In this document: positions 43,925 through 51,647 of the stretch, piece after piece | How positions within the stretch are numbered: position 1 is the stretch's first letter | Layout: every line of letters starts with the position of its first letter | Assembly: GCF_010500995.1 (NCBI RefSeq) | Contig: NZ_QVMK01000001.1 | Coordinates: 186,001 to 250,000 of the forward strand | DNA from: Bacteroides sp. 224 | GTDB lineage: Bacteria; Bacteroidota; Bacteroidia; Bacteroidales; Bacteroidaceae | Length of the DNA stretch: 64,000 nucleotides | Direction of reading: 5' to 3' | Program-made: the position numbers and the translations under genes | The notes under the pieces: generated by a model | Database searches by the model: none | What the model saw: the letters and a program-made list of their open reading frames with translations, nothing else | Told to the model about the DNA's origin: nothing

Positions 43925-45177
43925 TTCAGTTATATTCTGGAAAAAGTACCCCCCTGCCGATATTCGGGAGCTGGTTCAGGAGGTTCTAGGAATGGATTGT
44001 TGAGTCAGTACAGCAAATCTATCTTGACGTACAGATTGAGCCTGATGAAAGCAACTATATTTGATAGATGCCAGCCGTATTGAGCCATTGCCTTGAGGGC
44101 TTTCAATATCAAAATGGTAATTAGAGCAGTCCAAATTTGTATCATGACAGCATTTTCAGAGGTTCCGATAAATGATTTGACATGAAGTAGCTGTTTTATT
44201 TCTCTGAAAAATATTTCTATCTGCCATCGAGATTTATAAAGTTCACTGATTGTATTGGCACTCCATTGCATATTGTTGGTGATAATCTCTACCACAAATT
44301 TATTTTCATCATTTCAAACAGCTATACGACGCAATCGTTTGGGGTATTTTTCGTTGTGGAGCTCTATTATCTCGTCCTTGAGTATATGTTGACCTCTGTT
44401 GCCAGGCAAATCCAGTTCTTTAATTGTTCGATATTTGAGGTTCTCCTTGTGCCTTACAACAAAAAATACATGGTTGCTTTCCCAGATATTCAGAAGATGA
44501 AAATCGTTGTAAGATCGGTCGGCAACAATAACACTTCTTTTAATCAAAGGCAGATCATATGCCCCTTTATTGTCCGCGGTCTTGCCATTGGTAATGTTCA
44601 CGTAGGCAGGTAAATTCCCATCGTAATCAAGTAGTGTATACATTTTGACAGCACCTTTGGCTGTCTTGTACTTAGCCCAATCAAACAAAGATAAACACAA
44701 GCTTATTGTAGAAGAATCCAAAAGAAAGATTTTGCTCTTGACACGAAACTTGACTTGTTCAAATTTAGCTTGCTGTCCTAGATAAGAATAAAGTTCGTAG
44801 TAATAGTCTCGAAACAAAGCCCAGTCTCTACGCTTGTTTTGATAGCTGATGCTAGATTTAGAAGGTGCAGTCTCTATTCCCAAGTGATTTAAGTTGTCTG
44901 TAGCAGAGCGTAAACCATTGCTGGTATCTCGCACGGACTGACTTTTGGCAAATTGACAAAAAAGCATCGAAATTGAGTGAGTCCAATTATTAAAACCCTT
45001 TTGATACTTATCGGTCTGCTTTTGGTGCACTATTTTTTTGAAAACATCTTTATTGAGTTTGCTAAGAATTTGAGCGAATAATGTTATTTTTGCCATGAGA
45101 GGTTCGTTTTTTGTGTTGCACCTCAAAGGTAACTTTAAGGAACAAAAAACTAAAACCTCTCACTTTTTATTTAGGAC
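43868..45177 (-). mobile_element. IS4-family insertion sequence, inactivated
   Basis: The motif gtcctaaataaaaa at 43868-43881 is repeated inverted at 45164-45177, giving a 1310-bp element around an IS4-type transposase gene. The left end lies inside the AbiH reading frame. I could not find a target duplication, so the ends are probable rather than proven. Confidence 0.65.
44005..45096 (-). pseudogene. IS4-family transposase with an in-frame stop
   Basis: The N-terminal DUF4372-like domain (MAKITLFAQILSKLNKDVFK) is followed by the DDE core: SKIFLLDSSTISLCLSLFDW, then KRSVIVADRSYNDFHLL and, after the stop, SELYKSRWQIEIFFREIKQL with the Y-(2)-R-(3)-E-(6)-K motif. A TGA at 44314-44316 sits in frame between RRIAV and NDENKFVVEII, where a Trp (TGG) would be expected. 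A single point mutation therefore splits an otherwise complete transposase of about 363 residues. Confidence 0.88.
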
Positions 45178-45242
45178 GCTATTGGTAGGTGTTCATAATT
45201 TTTTACATATAATAAAACTGTCGTATCTTCGTAGCAGACCAA

Positions 45243-45878
45243 ATGTATATACAGGTGAAGATCAAGATATTGACATTAAGCAAATCCGAACGAGACTCAC
45301 TAACACAAGGTTTCCGTTTGGGCGAGAGCCATTGTTTTCGTATGCGCTGTCGCGCAGTATTGCTCAAATCAGAAGGCTTAAGTTCCGTACAAGTATCGCA
45401 TGTTTGTACCGAAGGTTATGTGTCATATGGATGGCAGTTTCCTGGAGAAAATTTGTATATATCCTCGGAAAGAGCGAAAAGGCTCAATATCTTTGGAGTG
45501 ATCAGCCGTTATAATCATTTTGAAGGCTTCTGCTCTTGTGAATCTATTGATTTTCAAAAGGTTGTCAGTTTCCTGGGTCAATATTCTTTTAAAGTAACCA
45601 AAAAGATATTTGTGGTGCTTGACAATGCTAGTGTGCATAGGAATGCAAAAATCAGACAGATGCGACCGATCTGGGAAAAGCGAGGTTTTTTTCTTTTTTA
45701 TATACCACCATATTCTCCGCATTTGAATATTGCAGAGACACTTTGGCGTATTATGAAAGGAAAATGGCTCAGATCACAGGACTATGTTTCTGCGGATACC
45801 CTGTTCTATGCTACTAATAGAACTTTGGCAGATATAGGGAAGAAGTTGAGAATTAACTACAATCATAATGCGGCTTAA
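45243..45878 (+). pseudogene. IS630-family transposase with an internal deletion
   Basis: The start (KILTLSKSERDSLTQGFRLG, MRCRAVLLKSEGLSS) is the N-terminal HTH of IS630 transposases and the end (VLDNASVHRNAKIRQM, YIPPYSPHLNIAETLWRIMK) is the last part of the DDE domain with its second Asp and Glu. They are joined at about codon 51, where VQVSHVCTEGYVSYGW follows directly, so roughly 120-130 residues with the first catalytic Asp are missing. It cannot be active. A GTG at 45255 is the likely original start. It ends 25 bp before the right direct repeat. Confidence 0.82.
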
Positions 45879-45903
45879 TTTTGAATATCTACTTATTGAT
45901 TAA

Positions 45904-46005
45904 TTCTTTAATGAGGAGGAGTATTAGCACTTCTTGAATAGATGAAATAATTAAATGTCAGCGCGATAAACAATGAGAATTTGTTTATCGCGCTGGTGTT
46001 TCATG
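45904..46005 (+). repeat. Right 102-bp direct repeat of the island
   Basis: This copy of the DUF2795 gene's 3' end and terminator differs from the left copy at three positions (c/t, g/t and t/c). It carries the same stop codon in frame with the copied codons (LNEEEY-like end), but no gene start. Confidence 0.93.
45959..45995 (+). terminator. Duplicate terminator at the right island end
   Basis: The same perfect 12-bp stem as at 37348-37384, with one changed loop base, forms part of the right direct repeat. Confidence 0.7.
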
Positions 46006-46043
46006 CCCTTTCATAAAGAGCTGGTGGTATATAAATAATTAGT

Positions 46044-46102
46044 AAAAACACTTTTGGAAAGGTGAATATTTGGGTAAAATTCGCTTTTCCAAAAGTGTTT
46101 TT
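46044..46102 (-). terminator. Terminator of the sulfatase operon
   Basis: A perfect 17-bp stem (aaaaacacttttggaaa and its complement) surrounds a 25-base loop 8 bp past the sulfatase stop codon; on the minus strand the stem ends in a T-run. The stem's A/T ends make it work in both directions. Confidence 0.8.
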
Positions 46103-46109
46103 GTTATAT

Positions 46110-47687
46110 TTATATCTTAAAATACTCCGCCATAATCTCCTGCATCCTCGGATTCGTATCTACATCCCCTGCTTCTTCCTTCAACTTCAACAAATCCTTT
46201 TTCATTTGTTCAATGATCGAAGCATATTCCGTATTGGAGTATTGATTTTTATCCTCGTATGGATCTGTTTGTAAATCATAAAATTCCCAGGAGGGCACAG
46301 AGGCGTGTTTCTCGGATCCTTTGGTGTCAAGTTTATCGCCATACAGGAATATGAGCTTATAACGTTCGTTTCGTATACCTATATGAGCCGGGCGGATTCT
46401 TTGCTGTGTCCAGTAGCGATAGTACATGCTTTCTCTCCAGTCGGTTGGAGTACTTCCTTTTAGGTTGTCGCGGAAGCTTCTGCCTTGCGCCTTTTCGGGA
46501 GTATCTACTTTGGCATAATCTGCCAGCCAGGAAGCAAAATCTGTATTCTGAATGATATCCTTATTTCGCGTGCCTGCCGGTATCTCTTTGGGATAACGAA
46601 CCACGAAAGGCATGCGGAGAGATTCTTCGTACATCATGCGTTTATCAAAGAATCCATGTTCTCCCAGGAAGTAACCCTGATCTGAAACGTACACGATAAT
46701 CGTATTCTTACTGATGCCTTCTTCATCCAGGTACTTCAATAGGCGACCGATATTGTCGTCGATAGCAGCACCGCACCGCAGGTAATCTTTAATCAACTTC
46801 TGATAAATCTTCTTACGCCCCGAAATACTATCCATGCCCTGTGTAGAGAAAGGCAACTCAGGGTATTGACACCACCAGGCATCCGGACCTTTAGAAGCCG
46901 TTTCCCAGCGCCATCCCATGTTCTCAAGCTGTTGCCCGCGGAATGTTCTTCCCGATTTCTCGGTACTGAACTCTATCATATTGTGGGGTTCGGGGAATTC
47001 TACTTCATCATATAAATGCTTAAATCGTTCCGGGAAGTCCCAGGGCTCGTGTGTGGCCTTGAAGTGGCAGAACGTCATAAATGGTTTCTTCTTATCTCGG
47101 TTTTGCAACCATTTAATAGTCATGTCGGTAACAATATCGGTAGAGAATCCCGGAATTGTATCTCCTTGTTTGGCTACATCGTCGTCGATCCAGTTGGATG
47201 GGGTTTTCATAATCGGGTTGTAATATTCGCCCTGATCATGGAATACACAATAATCGTCGAAGCCTGAAGGTTCTTTCTTTAAATGCCATTTACCAAATAA
47301 AGCAGTTTGATAACCACCTGCCTGCATACGCTTTGCAATGTTATCGGCTTCGGGGTATAGCGCATCTTCCAGTGTGTACACGCCATTCTGATGGCTGTAT
47401 GCTCCCGTCATAATGCTTGCCCGGCTGGGCACTGAAATGGAATTGGTACAAAAACAATTGTCCAGTACACAACCTTCTTCCGCCAATCTTCGTATGTTGT
47501 CGTTTTTTACGTAGTTGGCCAATACGCCGCCATAAATACCCCATGCCTGCGATGTATGATCGTCTGACAAAATAAACAATACATTGGGGCGTTCCTCTTC
47601 AACTTTCTCGGAACAGGCGGTTAATAAGCCTGTTGGCAACGTGATGGCTGCCAACAGAACAGATGATGTTGGGACGTTTCTTCTCAT
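46110..47687 (-). CDS. Lipoprotein sulfatase (S1 family, serine type)
   Basis: The protein has 525 residues. A lipobox (TGLLTAC, Cys25) shows it is a lipoprotein. Sulfatase features: NVLFILSDDHTSQAWG with metal Asp42 and Asp43, the active-site motif SVPSRASIMTG (Ser85, to be converted to formylglycine by the anaerobic maturase), ALFGKWHLKKEPSGFD and IIVYVSDQGYFLGEHGFFDK. It hydrolyses sulfate esters on glycans or related compounds; the substrate is not readable. The gene overlaps the upstream sulfatase gene by 4 nt (ATGA), so the two enzymes are made together. Confidence 0.93.
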   Translation of the reverse strand: MRRNVPTSSVLLAAITLPTGLLTACSEKVEEERPNVLFILSDDHTSQAWGIYGGVLANYVKNDNIRRLAEEGCVLDNCFCTNSISVPSRASIMTGAYSHQNGVYTLEDALYPEADNIAKRMQAGGYQTALFGKWHLKKEPSGFDDYCVFHDQGEYYNPIMKTPSNWIDDDVAKQGDTIPGFSTDIVTDMTIKWLQNRDKKKPFMTFCHFKATHEPWDFPERFKHLYDEVEFPEPHNMIEFSTEKSGRTFRGQQLENMGWRWETASKGPDAWWCQYPELPFSTQGMDSISGRKKIYQKLIKDYLRCGAAIDDNIGRLLKYLDEEGISKNTIIVYVSDQGYFLGEHGFFDKRMMYEESLRMPFVVRYPKEIPAGTRNKDIIQNTDFASWLADYAKVDTPEKAQGRSFRDNLKGSTPTDWRESMYYRYWTQQRIRPAHIGIRNERYKLIFLYGDKLDTKGSEKHASVPSWEFYDLQTDPYEDKNQYSNTEYASIIEQMKKDLLKLKEEAGDVDTNPRMQEIMAEYFKI

Positions 47688-49111
47688 TGAACTACTTGCT
47701 TTTTAGCTTTTTGCCCTGCTTCTCTAAAGCCGTTGCTCTTTTTGCGTGTTAGGTTATCTCCTAAATCCTCTCTCATCTCATCGGCAATTTTCATTAGCTC
47801 GATTGCTTTTTCGGGATATTGCGACAGCACATCATAACGCTCTCCCGGATCACGACGCAGGTCGTACAACTCAGCTTTCTTTAGGTCGATGTTGGTGAGT
47901 TGCCCCGGTTGTCCGTCGTTGCCCGGTACGTATGCTCCATAAGTAGTATATTTATGGGGGAATACCAGTTTGAACATACCGTCTGTTACCGCTTCCAAGT
48001 CGTTTTGACGGAAGTAGTAAACGAACGATTTGCGAGGATTGGCTCCTTTTTCGCCTTTCATTAAAGGTAGCAGGCTTACACCGTCAATTTTACGTTCGGG
48101 TAGGGGAGCACCACTGATTTCGGCCATCGTTGGGAATAAGTCAATATTAGAAGCCAGATTGTTGCAAGTAGTACCCGGTTCGATTTTCCCTTTCCAGTAC
48201 ATGATACAAGGGATACGGTTTCCGCCGTCGAAGGTCGTTGCTTTGGCTTCGCGTAGTCCGCCTGCCGAACCGGCATGGTTGCCGTAGTTTGTCCACGGAC
48301 CATTGTCGGAGGTAAGCACTACCAATGTGTTTTCTTCCAGCTTAAGATCGCGTAAGGTTTTCAATACTTGTCCTACACTCCAGTCTATTTCCATCATTAC
48401 ATCGCCATACAATCCTTGTTCACTTTTTCCTTTGAACTTATCGGAAACCGCCAATGGCACATGAGGCATAGAATGAGCCAGGTATACAAAGAAAGGATTT
48501 TTCTTGTTCTTACGGATGAATTCTACGGCACGTTCGGTATAATCGGTCGTAAATTTGGTTTGATCTGTATTGTATCCAATGATCTTATTACCGTCGATGG
48601 TAGGTAAATCCGGGAAGTTAAACACCTCTCCCTGTTGTGGGTGGAAAGGCCACATATCGTTCGAATAAGGTAAACCGTAATATTCGTCGAAACCATTTTG
48701 AAGCGGCAAGAATTCCGGAGCATCACCTAAGTGCCATTTCCCGTAAATGGCGGTGTTGTATCCTTTTTGCTTCATGAGTTCGCCCATCGTCATTTCGTCC
48801 GGATGGATTCCGTAAGGAGAGTTAGGCCCCGGTGCTCCCGAAAAACCAATTCGGTTCGGATAGCAACCCGTAAGTAAACCCGCACGCGAAGCACCACTGA
48901 TAGGCTGTGCGGCCAGGAAGTGAGTAAATCTCATTCCTTCTGCTGCCATTTTATCAATATGAGGCGTTTTATACCCGTAGGCACCATTGAAGGAGAAATC
49001 TCCATAGCCTACATCATCCAAATTAATAATGATAACGTTTGTATAGTCGGCAGCCATTCCCTGCATGGAAATACCGCCCAACGTAGTTAATAAGAGCAGT
49101 TTGTTTTTCAT
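47684..49111 (-). CDS. Secreted sulfatase (S1 family, serine type)
   Basis: I start at 49111 (MKNKLLLLTTLGGISMQGMA), giving 475 residues with a signal peptide. The in-frame ATG at 49126 would leave almost no leader after the -7 element at 49136, so I prefer 49111. Features: NVIIINLDDVGYGDF, active-site SGASRAGLLTG (Ser72, with Ala in place of the usual Pro), AIYGKWHLGDAPEFLP, TLVVLTSDNGPWTNYGNHAG and a C-terminal arylsulfatase domain (ELYDLRRDPGERYDV). The overall pattern is arylsulfatase A/GALNS-like. With its partner it may strip sulfate from mucin or glycosaminoglycan. Confidence 0.92.
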   Translation of the reverse strand: MKNKLLLLTTLGGISMQGMAADYTNVIIINLDDVGYGDFSFNGAYGYKTPHIDKMAAEGMRFTHFLAAQPISGASRAGLLTGCYPNRIGFSGAPGPNSPYGIHPDEMTMGELMKQKGYNTAIYGKWHLGDAPEFLPLQNGFDEYYGLPYSNDMWPFHPQQGEVFNFPDLPTIDGNKIIGYNTDQTKFTTDYTERAVEFIRKNKKNPFFVYLAHSMPHVPLAVSDKFKGKSEQGLYGDVMMEIDWSVGQVLKTLRDLKLEENTLVVLTSDNGPWTNYGNHAGSAGGLREAKATTFDGGNRIPCIMYWKGKIEPGTTCNNLASNIDLFPTMAEISGAPLPERKIDGVSLLPLMKGEKGANPRKSFVYYFRQNDLEAVTDGMFKLVFPHKYTTYGAYVPGNDGQPGQLTNIDLKKAELYDLRRDPGERYDVLSQYPEKAIELMKIADEMREDLGDNLTRKKSNGFREAGQKAKKQVVQ

Positions 49112-49135
49112 GATGTTTTTTTTCATAAAGTCATG

Positions 49136-49143
49136 CAAAGATA
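49136..49143 (-). promoter_or_regulatory. -7 element of the sulfatase operon
   Basis: The minus strand reads TATCTTTG, 25 bp upstream of the chosen start codon. A clear -33 TTTG is not seen. Confidence 0.45.
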
Positions 49144-49196
49144 TAGAAAATAAATAGCAGTGAGGTGGCATGAACTACTTTCTTTGTATCTTTGTT

Positions 49197-49204
49197 TTCT
49201 ATAC
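49197..49204 (+). promoter_or_regulatory. -7 element of the DUF1703 gene
   Basis: TATCTTTG on the plus strand, 20 bp upstream of the ATG at 49225, faces away from the sulfatase promoter, so the two genes are divergent. Confidence 0.45.
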
Positions 49205-49224
49205 GTTAATAATCAGTCAAAGAT

Positions 49225-50802
49225 ATGAGCAGTACAGATTCTAATATCCCGTTTCGCCGCTATCCCATTGGTATACAAAGCTTTGAGAAGCTTCGCAGCG
49301 AAGGTTATATATATGTGGATAAAACCCATCATGTTCGTAAACTGATTGAAATGGGGAATCCTTACTTCCTATCTCGTCCTCGGCGATTTGGGAAAAGCTT
49401 GCTGCTCTCCACCATCGAGGCCTATTTTCGGGGGAAGAAAGAACTGTTTCACGGATTGGCCATTGAACAATGGGATCAGGAATGGAAAACATACCCGGTG
49501 ATGCACCTTAGCCTGAATGCCGAAAAGTATGAGACGGTAGAGGATTTGCAAAAGATTCTCGAAAACCAATTAAGAGCCTGGGAAAAAGAGTACGATTCGC
49601 ACAATACGATAGACTCTCACTCCATTCGCTTTATGAATGTTATCCAAAAGGCCTACGAGAAGACCGGGCTGCGCGTGGTTGTTCTTATTGATGAGTACGA
49701 CAAACCTCTGTTGCGCTCTATGCACGATGAAGAACTTCAAGCTCGTTTCCGCAACTTGCTTACTGCTTTCTATACGGTGCTTAAGGATGCCGACTCGTTT
49801 CTGCACTTTGTACTTATTACCGGGGTAACCAAGTTTGCCCAGATGGGAATATTCAGTAACCTGAATCAACTCAAAGATATCAGCTTTCTTCCTGAATTTG
49901 CCGACCTTTGTGGACTTACCTTGCAAGAAATAGAAGATACATTTCCGGATGAACTGGAAGCTTTGGCCGCAAGTAATAGAATAACGAGCCGGGAGGAAGC
50001 GATCAACGAACTGACCCGTATGTACGATGGATACAACTTCAGTCCACGCAATACTGTGGGCATTTTCAACCCCTTTAGTGTGCTCAATTCTTTGAGAGAT
50101 CGTTCTTTCGAACGTTACTGGTTCGCCAGTGGTACTCCCACCTTTTTGGTGGAGATGCTGAAGAAAACAGACTTCGATATTCGCAATCTCGAAGGTGTTG
50201 AGGTAGACAGTGCTTCGCTAATGAATGATCGGGTAGATGTAAACAACCCTATTCCCATGATTTACCAAAGTGGCTACCTTACTATAAAGGAGTATGATGA
50301 AGAGTTTCAAAGCTACATTCTGGGCTTCCCCAACGATGAGGTAAAGTATGGCTTCCTCTCCTTTGCTTCGCCTTATTATGACTCTGTACCCCGAGATAGT
50401 ACAGCCTTTCACATTGGACGCTTTACTAAAGAGTTGCGTGCAGGCGAAATCGAAGCCTTCCTTACCCGTCTGCGTGCTTTCTTTGCCGACTTTCCATACG
50501 AACTCAACGATAAAACCGAACGCCATTATCAAGTTGTGTTCTACTTAGTATTCAAACTTATGGGACAGTTTACCGATGCCGAGGTGAGCAGTGCTCGTGG
50601 TAGAGCCGATGCAGTAGTGAAAACCGATGATTACATCTATGTATTTGAGTTCAAACTTAATGGTACGGCCGAAGAAGCCCTCCGGCAAATTGATGAGAAA
50701 GGATACCTTATTCCTTACACTGCCGACGGACGACAATTGGTAAAGGTAGGTGTAAGCTTCGATAAACAGGAGAGAAACCTGGGAAAGTGGCTGATTGAGT
50801 AA
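49225..50802 (+). CDS. DUF1703 AAA-ATPase-like / PD-(D/E)XK protein
   Basis: The protein has 525 residues. The N-terminal AAA-like domain has FRRYPIGIQSFEKLRSEGYI, a shortened P-loop RPRRFGKSLLLSTIE at about residues 53-67, and Walker B VVVLIDEYDKPLLRSMHDEE. The middle has LITGVTKFAQMGIFSNLNQL and MYDGYNFSPRNTVGIFNPFS. The C-terminus is a nuclease-like fold with GRADAVVKTDDYIYVFEFKL, showing the D...E-x-K pattern. Families of this type are abundant in Bacteroides, often in many copies per genome; the role is not settled. It is monocistronic. Confidence 0.9.
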   Translation: MSSTDSNIPFRRYPIGIQSFEKLRSEGYIYVDKTHHVRKLIEMGNPYFLSRPRRFGKSLLLSTIEAYFRGKKELFHGLAIEQWDQEWKTYPVMHLSLNAEKYETVEDLQKILENQLRAWEKEYDSHNTIDSHSIRFMNVIQKAYEKTGLRVVVLIDEYDKPLLRSMHDEELQARFRNLLTAFYTVLKDADSFLHFVLITGVTKFAQMGIFSNLNQLKDISFLPEFADLCGLTLQEIEDTFPDELEALAASNRITSREEAINELTRMYDGYNFSPRNTVGIFNPFSVLNSLRDRSFERYWFASGTPTFLVEMLKKTDFDIRNLEGVEVDSASLMNDRVDVNNPIPMIYQSGYLTIKEYDEEFQSYILGFPNDEVKYGFLSFASPYYDSVPRDSTAFHIGRFTKELRAGEIEAFLTRLRAFFADFPYELNDKTERHYQVVFYLVFKLMGQFTDAEVSSARGRADAVVKTDDYIYVFEFKLNGTAEEALRQIDEKGYLIPYTADGRQLVKVGVSFDKQERNLGKWLIE

Positions 50803-50824
50803 CATAACCCTTTAACTTCAATTG

Positions 50825-50897
50825 CCAGTAGTAATTCCTTCAACTACCAGTAGCATTTGCCCAAACTGCTGGTAGCATTTGTCGCAATTACCAATAG
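50825..50897. repeat. Array of short cores with a 22-bp period (array 2)
   Basis: The cores ccagtag, ccagtag, ctggtag and ccaatag begin at 50825, 50847, 50869 and 50891, each step exactly 22 bp. The bases after the core are partly kept (catttg in two units). It lies between the DUF1703 gene and the outer-membrane protein gene and is not in any likely reading frame. Confidence 0.75.
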
Positions 50898-50982
50898 CTC
50901 TCAATGAACAAAAGCTTTTCATTCTGTGTTATTTGTCGATAAAAGTTATATATTTGCGTCGAATAATTAAAATCTATTAAAT

Positions 50983-51573
50983 ATGAAGAAGTTTGTAAGC
51001 GTTTTAATAATTGCTTTATCGCTTGGTATGGTGATGCCTGCGCAAGCACAAATTAAGTTTGGGGTAAAGGGTGGTTTGAATATGTCTGAATTGGATATAA
51101 AGAATGGACCCACAAGTGATAATACCACCGGATTCTATATCGGGCCGATGGCAGAAGTAACAATTCCTATTGTCGGATTAGGCTTAGATGGTGCTTTGAT
51201 GTACTCACAACGTGGTAAAGACGAATGGAAACAACAAGGTATTGAAATCCCTGTGAACTTGAAATATACTTTCGGCTTAGGAAGCATGTTGGGAGTTTAT
51301 GTAGCTGCCGGACCTGATTTCTTTTTTAACTTTAAGGATATTAAGTTTGCTACAGATGATAATAAACTTGTAGATACAGAAAAAACACAAGTAGGCTTGA
51401 ATCTCGGTGCCGGTGTAAAATTGATTAAGCACTTGCAGGTTGGTGTAAACTATCAGATTCCATTGGGCGATAGTTTCTCTTGGGATACTGTAATTGATGC
51501 AGCCGGAAATGAAATCAAAGGAGGTAATGGGAAAACCAAGACCTGGCAAGTATCTGTAGCTTACATTTTCTAA
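50983..51573 (+). CDS. Outer-membrane beta-barrel protein (PorT-like family)
   Basis: The protein has 196 residues with a signal peptide (MKKFVSVLIIALSLGMVMPA, cleaved near QAQIKFG). The mature part is alternating beta: FGVKGGLNMSELDIKNG, GFYIGPMAEVTIPIVG, LGLDGALMYSQRG, YVAAGPDFFFNFK, VGLNLGAGVKLIKHLQVG and the closing WQVSVAYIF with a terminal Phe, as expected for an eight-strand barrel. Function beyond a small porin or structural protein is unknown. A -7 type element TATATTTG lies at 50949-50956. Confidence 0.85.
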   Translation: MKKFVSVLIIALSLGMVMPAQAQIKFGVKGGLNMSELDIKNGPTSDNTTGFYIGPMAEVTIPIVGLGLDGALMYSQRGKDEWKQQGIEIPVNLKYTFGLGSMLGVYVAAGPDFFFNFKDIKFATDDNKLVDTEKTQVGLNLGAGVKLIKHLQVGVNYQIPLGDSFSWDTVIDAAGNEIKGGNGKTKTWQVSVAYIF

Positions 51574-51597
51574 GGCTCATTCTTAACATATAGATAT

Positions 51598-51624
51598 AGA
51601 GGTTTCTCATTACGGGAAGCCTCT
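51598..51624 (+). terminator. Terminator after the beta-barrel protein gene
   Basis: A stem agaggtttc / gaagcctct (one G-T pair) is followed by seven T, 25 bp past the stop codon and 24 bp before priA. Confidence 0.75.
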
Positions 51625-51647
51625 TTTTTTGTACCTTTGTTCTCGCA

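Larger units (their letters stand above)
37293..46005. mobile_element. Defence-like genomic island flanked by 102-bp direct repeats
   Basis: About 8.7 kb lies between two 102-bp direct repeats that copy the 3' end of a chromosomal gene. Inside are an XRE regulator, a DUF1016 nuclease, a three-gene unknown unit with an AAA+ ATPase, AbiH and two broken insertion sequences. Integration into a gene's 3' end with restoration of that end is the usual way of site-specific elements, but no integrase is inside, so the island may be a relic or may depend on a recombinase elsewhere. All genes up to AbiH are on the minus strand. Confidence 0.75.

Noticed and set aside
37293..46005. The 102-bp repeats as a target-site duplication of the insertion sequences
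   Set aside because: IS4 and IS630 elements duplicate only a few bases, and the repeats lie outside the IS ends, so they need another cause.
47341..47544. A small minus-strand frame within the sulfatase gene
   Set aside because: It is a shifted frame on the same strand as the sulfatase, whose active-site motif is in the other frame.
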